Positions 1 to 11,432 of a stretch of DNA of 64,000 bases are shown here, piece after piece. The DNA comes from Reticulitermes speratus (lineage: Eukaryota > Arthropoda > Insecta > Blattodea > Rhinotermitidae). The stretch's first letter is position 1; the number at the start of each line of letters is the position of its first letter. The stretch covers positions 19,355,711-19,419,710 of the forward strand of contig JAJKFL010000012.1 in the NCBI GenBank assembly GCA_021186555.1. The letters run 5' to 3'. Position numbers and translations under genes: made by a program. Below the pieces are notes generated by a model. It did no database searches. It saw nothing but the letters and a program-made list of their open reading frames with translations, and was not told the DNA's origin.

Positions 1-261
1 TTACGCGTAGAACACGCATACGTTCTAAGCCATCTTCTTCTTTCTTTAAAATTCCTGCCACGTTCCATTTTCCTGGTCGATGATAAAATTGCCATGGCTG
101 ACGGCAATGCCGTACTGTTGTTAACTTTCTAATGCTCCTGGCTATACTCTGTATCTAGCTTTTTCTTCTCTGTTACTGCCGGTAGCTCAACCTCCAAATT
201 ACAAATGAGCAAACAGTGGGATTAAAGGCGCTCCCACAGTGGTGCGAGGAGAACAGCTATA

Positions 262-1173
262 CTGCAGCGTGCACTGTTGGTTTGCCTGTAGGAAGCAGCG
301 AGTCTACAGCGTGCACTGTTGGTTTGCCTGTAGGAAGCAGCGAGTCTACAGCGTGCACTGTTGGTTTGCATGTAGGAAGCAGCGAGACTGCAGCGTGCAC
401 TGTTGGTTTGCCTGTAGGAAGCGGCGAGTCTACAGCGTGCACTGTTGGTTTGCCTGTAGGAAGCAGCGAGACTACAGCGTGCACTGTTGGTTTGTCTGTA
501 GGAAGCATCGAGACTACAGCGTGCACTGTTGGTTTGCCTGTAGGAAGCAGCGAGACTACAGCGTGCACTGTTGGTTTGTCTGTAGGAAGCAGTGAGACTA
601 CAGCGTGCAATGTTGGTTTGTCTGTAGGAAGCAGTGAGACTACAGCGTGCACTGTTGGTTTGTCTGTAGGAAGCAGCTAGATTCCAGCGTGCACTGTTGG
701 TTTGCCTGTAGGAAGCAGCGAGTCTACAGCGTGCACTGTTGGTTTGCCTGTAGGAAGCAGCGAGTCTACAGCTTGCACTGTTGGTTTGTCTGTAGGAAGC
801 AGCTAGATTCCAGCGTGCACTGTTGGTTTGCCTGTAGGAAGCAGCGAGTCTACAGCGTGCACTGTTGGTTTGCCTGTAGGAAGCAGCGAGTCTACAGCGT
901 GCACTGTTGGTTTGCCTGTAGGAAGCAGCGAGACTACATCGTGCACTGTTGGTTTGTCTGTAGGAAGCAGTGAGACTACAGCGTGCAATGTTGGTTTGTC
1001 TGTAGGAAGCAGCGAGACTACAGCGTGCACTGTTGGTTTGTCTGTAGGAAGCAGTGAGACTACAGCGTGCAATGTTGGTTTGTCTGTAGGAAGCAGCGAG
1101 ACTACAACGTGCACTGTTGGTTTGTCTGTAGGAAGCAGCGAGACTACAGCGTGCACTGTTGGTTTGCCTGTAG
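262..1173. repeat. Minisatellite, 42-bp unit, about 22 copies
   Basis: Tandem array whose unit begins GTGCACTGTTGGTTTGCCTG and continues with TAGGAAGCAGCGAGTCTACAGC. Copies differ at a few recurring positions: GCCTG or GTCTG, GAGTC or GAGAC, GTGCAC or GTGCAA, and a variant with TAGATTCC. Because 42 is a multiple of 3, several frames on both strands stay open (up to 334 codons on the - strand) and encode a 14-residue repeat. I regard these frames as a by-product of the unit length. The last unit decays into GAGTGCGACG. Variants occur in runs (GTCTG types cluster at 480-690 and 950-1140), which suggests block duplication. Confidence 0.95.
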
Positions 1174-1179
1174 GAAGAG

Positions 1180-2870
1180 TGCGACGTTAAACATTCCTGC
1201 GCCACTGACGGAATGGGGGTGCCCATTTATGGCTCTCAGAGCTGATGTCACTGAATTGAAGTGGACATAATTTGTGGCCGAAATGAGTACACTGCTACTA
1301 GCTAAGTCATTGTGACGGAGTTCTTCAACCCTTAGTAATGTCATCTTGAAATTAACAGACTTTTTGTAACCTACATATTTATTACACTGTCTACAATTGC
1401 CAGTTAATGGTCTGTTCTAAGCCAGATAAATCCACTCCACATCCCTATACATTTTACTGAAATGTCGATTTTTATTATTTTCCTTCTAGTTACATTTCTA
1501 TACTTCCAACGGTCTCTTCCATTTCGGATTTTCTGTCAGAGTGATTGAATTTCGTATCTTCTCATTCTGTTCTACATGCTTCGCCCTCGCCGATCTCCTT
1601 GACCTGATAATTCTAATAATGCATAAGGAATATAAATTATGAAGCTCCTCTGTACACAGTTAACTCTCGTTTGTTTACGACTCTTAGATCCCAAATTTTC
1701 CCTCAGTACCCTGTTCTCTGACACGCTCGATTTGTGTTATTTCCTAACTACGAAACATCAAGTGTCACACCCGCACAAAACAACAGGTAAAATTCTTAGT
1801 TTTTTAAATTTAAATCTTGGATTTTAATATATAATATGGAAATAGAAATATGAAACCGTTATTCACATTTAAAATAAATTTGATTATGAGTAGACAAAAG
1901 TCGGTTTACAATATTACAGTTACATTTTTTTGTCTGTCTGTCTTTGTCTGCGACAAAATGCCAGATATACAGCCTCTCTGAGGGCACTGTTACCAGCGTA
2001 TCTTATAAGCTAAGTAAATGGGACCGAATCTCGCGATAAAGTGGGTGTTATTTTATGGAGATCCCTGGAGACGACGGTAGTGATTGATTTCAGTCGTGGG
2101 TTTTCTCAGTTACTTTATGAAAATAATGAGACAGTATCTCAACTTAGACAAAGAACGCTTCTTTCCACATTTTCACAAATTTATAATTAGCTAATTATTT
2201 TGCCATTCAGCGCTGTATTATTTGATACATTGAAGGTACCGCTGCAGTGTCAGGATTGAGGTAGATGTGTGAGGGGTGGAAGGTAGTAAGAGAGATATTT
2301 GTGTCGGCAGCCATAGTCTTCTTCCTGGCACACCAAGTGTACAGACTGATGTGCGTACCTGTTTGTTTGCAACGGTAACATGGTACAGATACCTTTATTT
2401 TGCCGACATAAAGCTGTCAGAAAATGCCTAATTAGCTCCATACGTACCGTAGACACATACGTGGTTAGTTTCATTACGCACGGAGTGTGTGTACGTTCGC
2501 AGCGTCGCTCTGCCGTGGTCTACCCTCTATTAGCAGGAACCAGCCCCTGGTCATAAGTGTGACATAAAGCCAACCAACACTTTGGTCTTACAGTGTTACG
2601 GTTTCATTACTGCAAATTTACCCTTTCCATACATCGTGCGTAATGTCCTTAAACAACAGACGTCTTTAGTTGACAACGTAATATGACACAACAGTTTGGC
2701 ACAAGCTTTCAGAAGTGTATTTTTCTGCTGTCGCAACCTCAAGAAGGATTGAAAGCAATTTCAAGGTGTGGCAGTGTAACTGAGCTCACCCTACCAACAT
2801 TCTGTTACATCATCTAAGTGCGTGATAATTTGCATATAATTTACTGTGTTTATTGCGACGATATTTAAAG
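1180..2870. other. No gene recognised
   Basis: AT-rich sequence with only short chance frames. It contains a small TGTC-rich run near 1927-1950. No SINE head, transposase or splice-bounded open frame was recognised. Confidence 0.5.
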
Positions 2871-2876
2871 TAAAGC

Positions 2877-3272
2877 CGATCCCAGTGGCGGCGCGGTCTA
2901 AGGCGTGGGTCTGCGGCCGTTCGCTTGCTGGGATTGTGGGTTCGAATCCCACCAGGGGCATGGATGTTTGTGTTGTGTTAGATGTATGGACGATAGCATG
3001 AAACATAAGGTGACATGCAGGACAAAAAGGACTTCAACAGTACAAATGGATCAAAGGGGAAAACCCAGGAATTAATACAAAAAAAAATCCCGCCGAGGGC
3101 ATGGATGTCTGTCTCTTGTGAGTGTTGCGTGTTGTCAGGTAGAGGTCTCTGCGACGGGCTGATCACTCGTCCAGGGGAGTCCTACCGAGTGTGGCGTGTC
3201 TGAGTGTGATCGTGAAGCCACGATAATGAGGAGGCCCTGGCCCACTAGGGACTGTTGCGCCATGGGGAAATT
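2877..3272 (+). mobile_element. SINE-A copy, split by a later insertion
   Basis: Member of the most regular SINE family in the window (called SINE-A here). The head looks like a type II tRNA gene (Leu/Ser-like): an A-box-like GGTCTAAGGCG and a B box GGTTCGAATCC. The body runs from GGCATGGATGTCTG through GATCACTCGTCC to the 3' end GTTGCGCCATGG. This copy is interrupted after the B box by a 119-bp A-tailed insert (2968-3086); the body resumes at 3087. The insert is flanked by a 22-bp imperfect repeat of SINE sequence. Confidence 0.85.
2968..3086 (+). mobile_element. A-tailed retroposed fragment inside SINE-A
   Basis: 119 bp ending in a run of A and flanked by near-identical 22-bp blocks at 2946-2967 and 3087-3108 (ATCCC-rCC-rrGGGCATGGATGT). 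That is the signature of a retroposed RNA end inserted into the SINE. I do not recognise the source: it could be the 3' end of a LINE or of a host mRNA. The differences between the two flanking copies suggest age. Confidence 0.65.
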
Positions 3273-3340
3273 ATGTAAATAAAATCATTGTTATATGTAA
3301 TTTTATTTGATTATAGATAATATGTTTTGAACCACCAGGT

Positions 3341-3391
3341 ATTACTACTACTACTAATGCTGCTACTACTTCTACTGCAACTACTACTGCT
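3341..3391. repeat. ACT/CTA trinucleotide microsatellite, imperfect
   Basis: Run of ACT triplets interrupted by GCT and TCT. A companion ATT/AGT run lies at 3697-3765. Confidence 0.8.
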
Positions 3392-3417
3392 AAAGATATA
3401 CTCCCTTCTTTAGTTAA

Positions 3418-3690
3418 GACCACGCCATGAAGACGTTCGGGGAATGGTGGAATGGCACCACGTTTTCTTAATCTGAGCATTAGATAGACGGGGTGTTGAG
3501 CATTGCGCCTTGGGCGCCTTAACCCTCGTGGAAAGCACCCCTGACATCCATCGAATGGAGGCTGTGTGGACGTCAGGAGGTGTTTGGACGGTTTGGAGAA
3601 GAGAAATATTTCTTGCTCTTTCTGGAAATCTAATGCCTCCTCCTGGGTTGTGTAGCCTGTAGCTAGCTACTATACGCCTGTGCTACTGCA
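3418..3690 (-). mobile_element. Old SINE-C-like copy
   Basis: Reads CCACGCCATGAAGACGT, then a highly diverged body in which ATTAGATAGACGG and GTTGAGCATTGCGCC resemble the tail of the SINE-B/C group read on the - strand. The tRNA-like head is barely recognisable near 3660. Strongly diverged, so the borders are approximate. Confidence 0.35.
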
Positions 3691-3696
3691 ATTACT

Positions 3697-3765
3697 TATT
3701 ATTATTATTATTAGTAGTGTAGTAGTAGCAGTAGTAGTATTGGTATTATTATTATCATCATTGTC
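3697..3765. repeat. ATT/AGT microsatellite, imperfect
   Basis: ATT triplets pass into AGT and back to ATT, ending in ATCATC. Confidence 0.8.
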
Positions 3766-4378
3766 AATAGTCTTTTATCACGCCAATTACTTTAGCAACG
3801 CCTGTTCTGTTCTTCCACTATTTTGCACACTTTTACTTACGCTTTTCTCCGTAACTCCCTTCATCCTTAGATCTCTGTCATAATGTCTCATTCACATTTG
3901 GCGTCTCCTAAACTTACTTGCTTATATCCTTTTCCAGTGAATTATAAATGGGCACTTCGAATTTCATGCAGCTGTTATATATAACGCCCTCAGTAGATTT
4001 CGGTGCAGTGTTCTTACCAACAAATCACATTTCAACCCCAGGACTCTCAGTGCTTGTATTGTATCTACAAATGCAGTTTTCTCTTAAGATTCAGTCTGAA
4101 CTACTCCGCCGTTTTGCACACACAAAGCACTTGTTTTTAACATACTATTCTGCTTCAGTAATCTAGAGGCAAGATGCAGTGGCTTACCCTCGTAATAACT
4201 AGGTTTCTTCATGAGCATAAATGCGAACATAACGTTTTCCCAGGGCTTAAATTAAGCATCACGCTGTGAAGACACATTATGTTTTGGAAGTAGAGCTCAC
4301 GCGTAGTTAAAGCAGAACCAGGTAAGGAAAATGCTCAGCTTGACCCTGCAGACGCTTTCCGTTCATAAAAAAATTATA

Positions 4379-4550
4379 CAGTGGAACCGGTTTATAACGA
4401 CATCGGTTTACGCGATACCTCGTCTATAACGTTAGATATTCTGTGGTACCAGTTACTCTCTCACTGTTAGCCATTGCATTATACTCGTCGGTTAGAACAA
4501 CACTCCTTTGTAACGATGCAAAATATTCAGCCCCTTTCATGACGTCATAG
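4379..4550. mobile_element. pogo/Tigger-like terminal fragment
   Basis: Begins CAGTGGAACCGGTTTATAAC directly after TA. It is followed by diverged repeats of GTTTA(C/T)NNCGA and CTATAACG. This is the layout of pogo-type (Tc1/mariner superfamily) ends, which carry subterminal TATAACGAC-like repeats. No matching right end or transposase was found, so only one end or a decayed MITE remains. Confidence 0.5.
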
Positions 4551-4559
4551 CCGAGTTAG

Positions 4560-5095
4560 ACTGTAGTTTGGATAAGGAGTAGGAAGAATAAGGAGGTGAA
4601 GTTCTGTCTCTTATTTCAGCCTCGTTAAACGATTTGTCCAAGTAATATTTAAATTCTTGTTCCTTTCTCGAAGAAAAAGTTACTCTGGAGACGCGGGAGA
4701 GGAAAAAGCATACAAGCATTTGTATTGTACAAGAGCGTTTTATGAGAATTGTGGCTGGGTACCCACTGATTCATAAGTTTAGTTCTTATCTCATGGATGT
4801 TCAAGAATGCGATAGGGGAATCACATCTAACAATTAGGCCCATAAAGTTTATAGTTTACAAATTTAAAAAATGATAGGAATTTTAACATTTTTAAACGAT
4901 GTGTTAGAAACTTTAACGACAGTATCTTATATTTGGAAACGGAATTAACTGATCTGCCTAACCTGTCACGATGTTGATGGTGATTATAATTAATCTACTT
5001 CAAGAAAACGGGTCCCATCTCTATTACAAAGATTAAGGAAATTGCGAGGTGTTTGTGTAATAAACTCTTTAAGTGCATAATTTTCCTTCAGTTTC
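4560..5095. other. No gene recognised
   Basis: Unique-looking AT-rich DNA with only chance frames. A CRE-like TGACGTCA sits just upstream, at about 4540. Confidence 0.4.
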
Positions 5096-5103
5096 TTACC
5101 TTT

Positions 5104-5335
5104 TTTGTGGTGAAGGCCCCCGCAGCAGATGCTACGGACGCACCGCAGCCTTGAGGCTTATTGTGCAACCCTGTGATGAAGATGATTTTTTTTTTCGTTT
5201 TTCCTTGTAATGGAGCACCGGTGGAATGAAATTGACAGGGGAAAACCGAGGTACTCGGGGAGAACCTGTCCCAATGCCACTTTGTCCACCACAAATCCCA
5301 CATGGACTGACCCGGGATCGAACCCGGGCCTCCGC
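5104..5335 (-). mobile_element. SINE-D copy, 5'-truncated
   Basis: Family D on the - strand: B box GGTTCGATCCC, then TTTGTGGTGGACAAAGTGGC, TTTCATTCCACCGG and the 3' part CTGCGGGGGCCTTCACC with an A tail. The tRNA-like head starts only at the anticodon arm, so the 5' end is lost. The flanks share TTACCTTT (left) and CTACCTTT (right), a possible target-site duplication. Confidence 0.85.
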
Positions 5336-5339
5336 TACC

Positions 5340-6235
5340 TTTACGTATGTCGGACTTTTATTTCTTGTTTGATCGTAAATATTTAGCCAATGGTATTACA
5401 GGGCATTAGTTTTAGGCTGAAATCATAAAATTTGCTTGTTTTTGTGGTGAAAATAATTCCCTCTGCCAAATTATACTACATCGTGATAAGCAGATATAGT
5501 CCTAGACTTATGAGTTCCATAACGATGCTCTTTCAGGTACGTAGGTTATATAGCTGGGAATAACGTGTGAAAATAATCCTGAAAGATGGGAAAAAGAGGT
5601 TTAGGAGAAGAGTTTGCGTCTAAATCGCCTTCTTCTTCGGTCACTTTCTATAACTGAGGAGAATGGGTTCAGGACAGCTGTGAACAGAAGTAGAACTAGC
5701 TCTAGAATTTAATATTACTCATTTCATGCATTTTGCGTGTAATCATTTGCTTATACCATTATATGCACATAAGTGTATGAAATTATGAAAGGTAAGAATA
5801 AAGGTAAATTTCGCCCTAGAATAGGCCATGAATGCCCAGAGATAAACTAGTCTGACGTCTAATCTAAACCTCTATCTTACTGCAACACTTTGGTGGGGTT
5901 GTAAGAAGAAAGGCCCCTTTCACTTAGTCATTCAAGGATTAATCAGCTTGGTCGGTCAATTATAGGCTTCGAAGTGTTCCGTCAAACCGTTCTTTATTCT
6001 TTGAGCTTAAAAGTTGTCATCATAATCTGCAGCTGGTAATAGTCGGCTTGCATTACTGCAAGAAACTAAACTAGCCTTTGAATTTATCTCCAGATTAGGG
6101 CGTTTAAAGTGTAACAATTCATCAATTTCAACGATCGTAAAAAATAAAATATAATCAATATTTGCCTGCACATGCACGCGTGAGCTAATTTTGTTCACTA
6201 TGCCTACTTAAACATTAAAATCAATCATATCGAGA
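5340..6235. other. No gene recognised
   Basis: Low-complexity AT-rich DNA without coding signal. Confidence 0.4.
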
Positions 6236-6249
6236 AAGAAAGTTTGCTT

Positions 6250-6529
6250 TTTTTTTTGTGGTGAAGCGCCCCGCAGCAGATGCTACGGTCGCATCGCAGC
6301 CTTAAGGCTTATTGTGCAACCCTGTGACGAAGATGATTAATTATTTTTCGTTTTTCCGTGTAATAGAGCACCAGTGGAATGAAATTGACAGGGGAAAACC
6401 GAAGTACTCGGGGAAAAACCTGTCCAGTGCCACTTTGTCCACCACAAATCCCACATGGACGGACCGGAATCTAACCCGTGCCTTCGCGGTGAGATGCCGG
6501 CGACTAACCGCCTGAGCCGTCGCATGGCC
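6250..6529 (-). mobile_element. SINE-D copy, full length, with 12-bp TSD
   Basis: Complete family D member. The tRNA-like head (GGCTCAGGCGGTTAGTCGCC and a degraded B box) lies at the right, the body in the middle and the A-tailed 3' end at the left. Perfect 12-bp duplication GAAAGTTTGCTT at 6238-6249 and 6530-6541. The perfect duplication shows LINE-dependent retroposition and fairly recent insertion. Confidence 0.92.
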
Positions 6530-6544
6530 GAAAGTTTGCTTACG

Positions 6545-7480
6545 GTTTTACAAAATTTAACCGCCCAAATTTACATTGAATGTCAGCTGTATAGGGTCTG
6601 AGCTACAGATACTTTCATTAAATAAACTTCAATAAATAAAATAAATATTGGCAGAGTATTTGTGATCGGAGTCGATAAAAACCATAGCAATGATGAGATG
6701 AATTCAATTCTATTTTAATTTAGTTTCTCTAAAATGTTACTTCAAGCGAATCAATTTCAGGCTGCGTTATCGCCCTTGTTATCCAGCTAAATAATGGCAA
6801 CTTTAAATCAGGCCATTTAAAAGAAAGTGCGGCTGCCCTTGTCTTATGCCATTTGACATTGAATATACAGAGGGTGCAGTATTATTAAATAGCCTGTCAC
6901 GTACTTTAAATCTTGCTTCCTGCTGTAAAGTCTTAGTATGCTGATGTTGGTGTGCACTTGGAATAAGACAGATGCGAGAGAGGATTCCACTAAACCACCC
7001 TGTGTGATACTCCGACTGCACTGTTGAACGGATGCAATTTGTCACACACAGCTGATCGACCCTGCTTTGTATGGCAATCCGCACAACAAGTACTCATTTG
7101 TCATCTGTCGCTCGTATGGGGGGTTTCTTTGCTATCTGTCGCGCGAACAGCTCACAGGAACCAGTGGCGGAAATAAATAAGCAGTATATCACTAGCATTA
7201 GCCTCAGACCCGAGAGACACATGTGCTTTTGAGGGTATTTGTGGATACAGTATCATACGAGAACGGGAGAAAATAGATACATAATTTGTACTCCTCACCA
7301 AACACTGTTAGGACGATCACAATCAAGGAAAATATGATGGACGGTCCATGTACCACACACAGGAAAGGGAACTGCGTGCGGAGTTTTTATCGGAAAGAAA
7401 CTGAAACATACCCCTCGGAAAACGCAGGCGTAGATGGAGGTATACATGGTGGGAGCAAAAATTTCTCGAAACTTACGCGT
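6545..7480. other. No gene recognised
   Basis: Unique-looking DNA. The only nearby coding similarity is the mariner relic that begins at 7484. Confidence 0.4.
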
Positions 7481-7483
7481 AAT

Positions 7484-8180
7484 TTATACGTATAAAAGAG
7501 GATATGTATACGACCTCACGTAGTCACCCTCAAAGGACTGCACTACTGCGCATACCTTTGCTTCGGCGGTGCTTGCATTGCTGTAAGCACGCCTGTAAAT
7601 CTTTTTTTGGTTTGGCTGTGAGCCATTGTGTCAACTTGCGTTGAATGTATTATTCCGTTGCAAAACAATGACCTTTCAGCCCAATTATGAGTATCGGGAA
7701 GAGCCAGAAGTCGCACGGAATGAGGTACGGAGAATATGGTGGCTGTGGGATGGTTAACGTTTGGTTCTTCACCAAAAACTGCTGATCTGCTGGACTGGTG
7801 CGGCAAGGCATATTGTCGTTTTGTTAAGTTCCAAATGTCTCTACGTTGTTTTGTTACTTTGGTAATGCTTCTGTCCACTCCGTATGAGATGCCGATTGTC
7901 TTTGCTGCCCAAGCAAACATCACACGCCCATTTTATGTTACGATTGTGCGAAATTGGCCAAATTTGTATCGTTACTTGACCTTGCTGGCCGCCTGCTACG
8001 GCACTGCTCAAATTCTAGTAAGTCTGGACTCTTTTTAAATCGGTTATACCACTCGTAAGAGATGGTTTCTTAAAAGCTTCATCTCCTTAAACGGCATTGA
8101 GTCTTACAAGAGTTTCCGCTGCTGATTCCCCCAGTTTGTAAAATAATTTATGTTCGCCCACTGTTGAAATGGAAACACTG
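7484..8180 (-). pseudogene. mariner transposase relic (D,D34D type)
   Basis: Read on the - strand in shifting frames, this keeps recognisable pieces of a mariner (Tc1/mariner superfamily) transposase. The N-terminal helix-turn-helix piece reads KLFYKLGESAAETLVRLN then GDEAF (about 8090-8175), followed by EWYNRFKKSPDLLEF. A second HTH piece reads IGISYGVDRSI. The catalytic block has NDNMPC (from HDNAPxH) and PPYSPYLIPCDFWLF with its aspartate (about 7695-7835). The C-terminal QSFEGDYV lies near 7530. About 700 bp remain of the usual roughly 1 kb. The stretch between the second HTH and the HDN motif, which should hold the first catalytic Asp, is missing. Stops and frame changes make it inactive. 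Terminal repeats were not identified. Confidence 0.85.
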
Positions 8181-8184
8181 CGAC

Positions 8185-9380
8185 GATCGCTTGCAGCATT
8201 CTTCCGCGTCGTGGCCAAATGCAGCACACTAACATGAAAAATTGGGTTCCACAAAATGCAGGAATTTCATGACTGGTTGAAGATTATTAAATTGCCCAAA
8301 AGGACTCTGCTGCATAGAGTGAGTAGGAGAGGTAGTATGTTAAACATTTAGTTATTCCCTTTACGGTCTGGAAAAATCCACCATCAAAGGGTACCCTGAA
8401 TTTGGGTTTCGTATAGATAATTTTGTAATTTTAGGAATTAAAAATAATTTAGCACCGCTGCAGCCAGTAACCCCTTCTCGGCGGTGTTTATCTATGTGCC
8501 TAACTATAGTAGCTGTATCAGTAGCATATTTATAATTTCATTTCGAGAGTTGGGAGTGAGTATTGAAAGATGACTGAACTGGGATTTGATTTTTTTAGCC
8601 CGCTTTCATTCCTTAAAAGAAGTAGGTTTGTGAGATTACTACCCTATCTAATTAGTTTTAATTATTTTTCCTTTTTCAAATACAGAACTATCTGATCGAA
8701 TTTTAAGAACGGGAAATTGTCATGAAATTAATAAAAGTTTCCTTATCGAATTTCAACAAAACGTGTGGGAGATTTTGGCCTACATAGAAATACCCATTTC
8801 AGACCCTAAGTAAATTAGGCTTTGTTACTGATTAATGCGTCTGAGAATGGGGTTTACATCAAAACTTTTGTGAACGTTTTTGGCGTATAATTTAATCACT
8901 CCGAGACTTTTTTAATCGGTACATAAAGAAGTCTGCTTATATCTTGTTTAAGCTAGGTTTTATTATGGACAAATATAGACAAAAGCGGAATTGTCTGACA
9001 ATCTGGACTAAAAGTCTGGAGTATCGAATTACAAAAATCCATCTAACTGTTTATTCGCTGACAGTAAACTACAAACAGGCGAACACATATATCCTCCAAA
9101 TAAGGTGTTCTTTTTTTTCACATTGTAAAAAGAACCTAAAATACAGATATTCTGTTTCCTGTTTCTCACTGCGGTTCTCATAGAGAACACCGAAAATATG
9201 TGACGAAATTTACCCCGTGCTGAATGCAATGCATAAGGCTGTTTGACGGCGTGCACAAGTATTGTGAATAAAGTTTATGAATGCGACTCAAATCCTCATT
9301 TATAAATATTTTTATGCGTTTTAATTTTTCAGGCTACGTTTTGTACCTTCTTTACAATACACCCAGTTGGTCTATACATT
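8185..9380. other. No gene recognised
   Basis: AT-rich unique-looking DNA; only short frames without family features. Confidence 0.4.
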
Positions 9381-9386
9381 GTTTTT

Positions 9387-9569
9387 CAGTGAAATCTGTA
9401 TTAAAAGGAACCTGTGATTAACGGAAACCTGTCTTCATCGGAAAATGTTTAATTCACAAGAATCTTGAGTCCTGAGTATCCAGACTTTAAGTACCTGTAT
9501 TGTACGGAACCTTCCTGCAACGGAAAAAATTTCGGCCCCTTGCAGTTCCATTATAGGCATGTTTCACTG
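9387..9569. mobile_element. pogo-like MITE
   Basis: The ends are imperfect inverted repeats: CAGTGAAATCTGTATTAAAA at the left, and reverse complement CAGTGAAACATGCCTATAAT at the right. Several ACGGAA(A)CCTGT-like subterminal motifs lie inside, typical of pogo-type non-autonomous elements. The right end is followed by TA; the left flank has mutated. No coding remains. Confidence 0.6.
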
Positions 9570-9574
9570 TATTT

Positions 9575-10395
9575 TCAAGAAAAGCAACCTTGTAGTAGGA
9601 AAAGAGAAGAGACATTGATTTGTAAGAATTTTAATGCTGTATTCTGGCATTTGTTAAGTAGATAAATATTTCCTTATTTTATATAAGATAAACCACAGAA
9701 AATATTAGTTTGAAATTCGGACCCAGTCACGTTTACTGACAAGTTTTCGTAAGATATCCAGGGTAGGCTACTGTATAGTACTTTAATATAAAACGTTCAC
9801 AGCAGGTACCGTATTGCTTGTCCGCCTACATAATCGTTAGAGCCTTATATCGTTTATCCTTCATTGGGGGGTTTATAAGAGGTCAAATACTGTTGTGATA
9901 ACAGTACAACCCTGACTGGAATTCTAAACAGGCACCGTTATACCGCAGAGTTAGCCTTCTATCGACAGTGGATATCACAGCTAGACTGCCAGTGCAATCG
10001 ATTCTCTCGAGGAACTACGTGATTTGGCATTGTAAATGTGGGAAACGTCCCAGTGAAATTTCAGTTCTTGTCATGATTTCTATAGTACGTTGCCGTCTAT
10101 TGGGGAATCGGCTGTCAGCGGTCCTGTTCTGATTGGCAGTTAAGGTGGATAGTATATTATGTTGCTAAGAACAGGGGAGGTATGAAAAGATCACTAGTGT
10201 ATGCCGCATGACTGAAGACGAGTCGTTGAGATTGTCTGTGATATTCTTATGGCGGTACCGTGGTTCTGAGGATGCATGTTACGGATTTGCTGCCCTGTGA
10301 CTGTAAGTTTTGAATGAGGGGGGTTGTTTTTCCTATAAAACTGTATGAAGAAGGTTATGCCTAGGAGACCTAGTCATAAAGAGGAAAATGGTGTT
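9575..10395. other. No gene recognised
   Basis: Unique-looking DNA; G-rich run near 10317-10325. No reading frame worth calling. Confidence 0.4.
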
Positions 10396-10412
10396 TAAAC
10401 GGATCCTAAAGA

Positions 10413-10650
10413 TGAGCTCTGCTTTCTTCTGGGATATTACGCGGCGTCGTGTGGTAATTTTTTTACCGACGTTTCGGGACAACGTATAGATCCCATCTTA
10501 ACGGGTCCTTTCCTACTCGGACTCTTGTCCCGTGAAGATGGGACCGATACGTTGTCCCCAAAGTCGGTAAACAATTACCTCACGACGCCGCATAATAAAT
10601 ACCCCAGAAGAGCGCAGATCTCATCGACAACGCTGCGGAAGCCTGAAATC
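10413..10650 (-). mobile_element. Fold-back element, family G, with 14-bp TSD
   Basis: The two halves are inverted copies of each other: CTTCTGGGATATTACGCGGC and GTGTGGTAATT at the left, their complement at the right. The centre carries GACGTTTCGGGAC...CCCATCTT and its mirror. The right end alone extends into GCCTGAAATC. The flanks repeat ACGGATCCTAAAGA at 10399-10412 and 10651-10664, a perfect 14-bp target-site duplication. That length fits retroposition better than a DNA transposon. Orientation is opposite to the copies at 45978 and 58252. Confidence 0.85.
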
Positions 10651-10664
10651 ACGGATCCTAAAGA

Positions 10665-11140
10665 ATTATATTGTGTACTAACTAGGTATATTTAGCCCAA
10701 GATTGGGACAAAGACAGCATTAAGTCTAATGACATATGTGGGGGGCGGGGGTTTTGCTGGCATGTAAAAAGACACAGTCATAGAAAGAAAAAGTTTTTGA
10801 AAGATAAATGGCTATACACACACGAAGAAATAGCGCGTAAGAAAATAGTTACTCCAAGAATACAGAATTGAAACATTTAGTCAAAATTCCGTATAACCGA
10901 AAACGTAATTTGAAAAACCAAGTAAAAGCTACTGTGCAAGTTTCAGAGAATGTGAGGGGAGAGTAAATAGAAATGTGTTGTTGGGGACAATTATTTAGAT
11001 CATATTAGAACTCTTCAGAACATAATACATAATGTAATGTAAACGTTTGTCATTCGCAATACATATTGTGGCTGTGCACTGTCAGAAACCTGTTGTTAAC
11101 AGGCACATCCAAAGAAATGTATTCGAAACTCAAGAAACAA
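10665..11140. other. No gene recognised
   Basis: AT-rich DNA with a short GGGGGGCGGGGG run near 10741. No coding signal. Confidence 0.4.
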
Positions 11141-11144
11141 ATTT

Positions 11145-11365
11145 TATGTACTTGGGAAGTAGCCAGTTCGAATCTCGGTCAGCACGCCATCAGTTATAAT
11201 TCGGGTTTTCCGTGATTGTACTCATTCCGTCAAGCATCGTTGCCATATGGCAGGCTTAACTTACGCAACGGCCGCTTCCTTCCAGATCCTTTCCAATTTA
11301 TTATTCAGTATCACGCAATCGTTCGAAGCTTTGTATAGTCTGAGTTATTCACAGCGTCGTTAAGG
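11145..11365 (+). mobile_element. SINE-F copy, old
   Basis: Remnant of a tRNA-headed SINE: B-box-like AGTTCGAATCTCGGTCAGCA, then a body ending in CACAGCGTCGTTAAGGGAAC. The same order of motifs recurs at 59436, 60398 and 62402. Diverged; no clear duplication at the ends. Confidence 0.5.
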
Positions 11366-11432
11366 GAACTACAAACACATAAATCGGGATGGAGTTGGGG
11401 GCCAGTTCACGTGTACACAGTAATGAACCTTC

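Noticed and set aside
222-1226. 334-codon open frame with a 14-residue repeat on the - strand, and similar frames on +
   Set aside because: The frame exists because the 42-bp unit is a multiple of 3 and lacks stops in several frames on both strands; no start context, splice or domain evidence.
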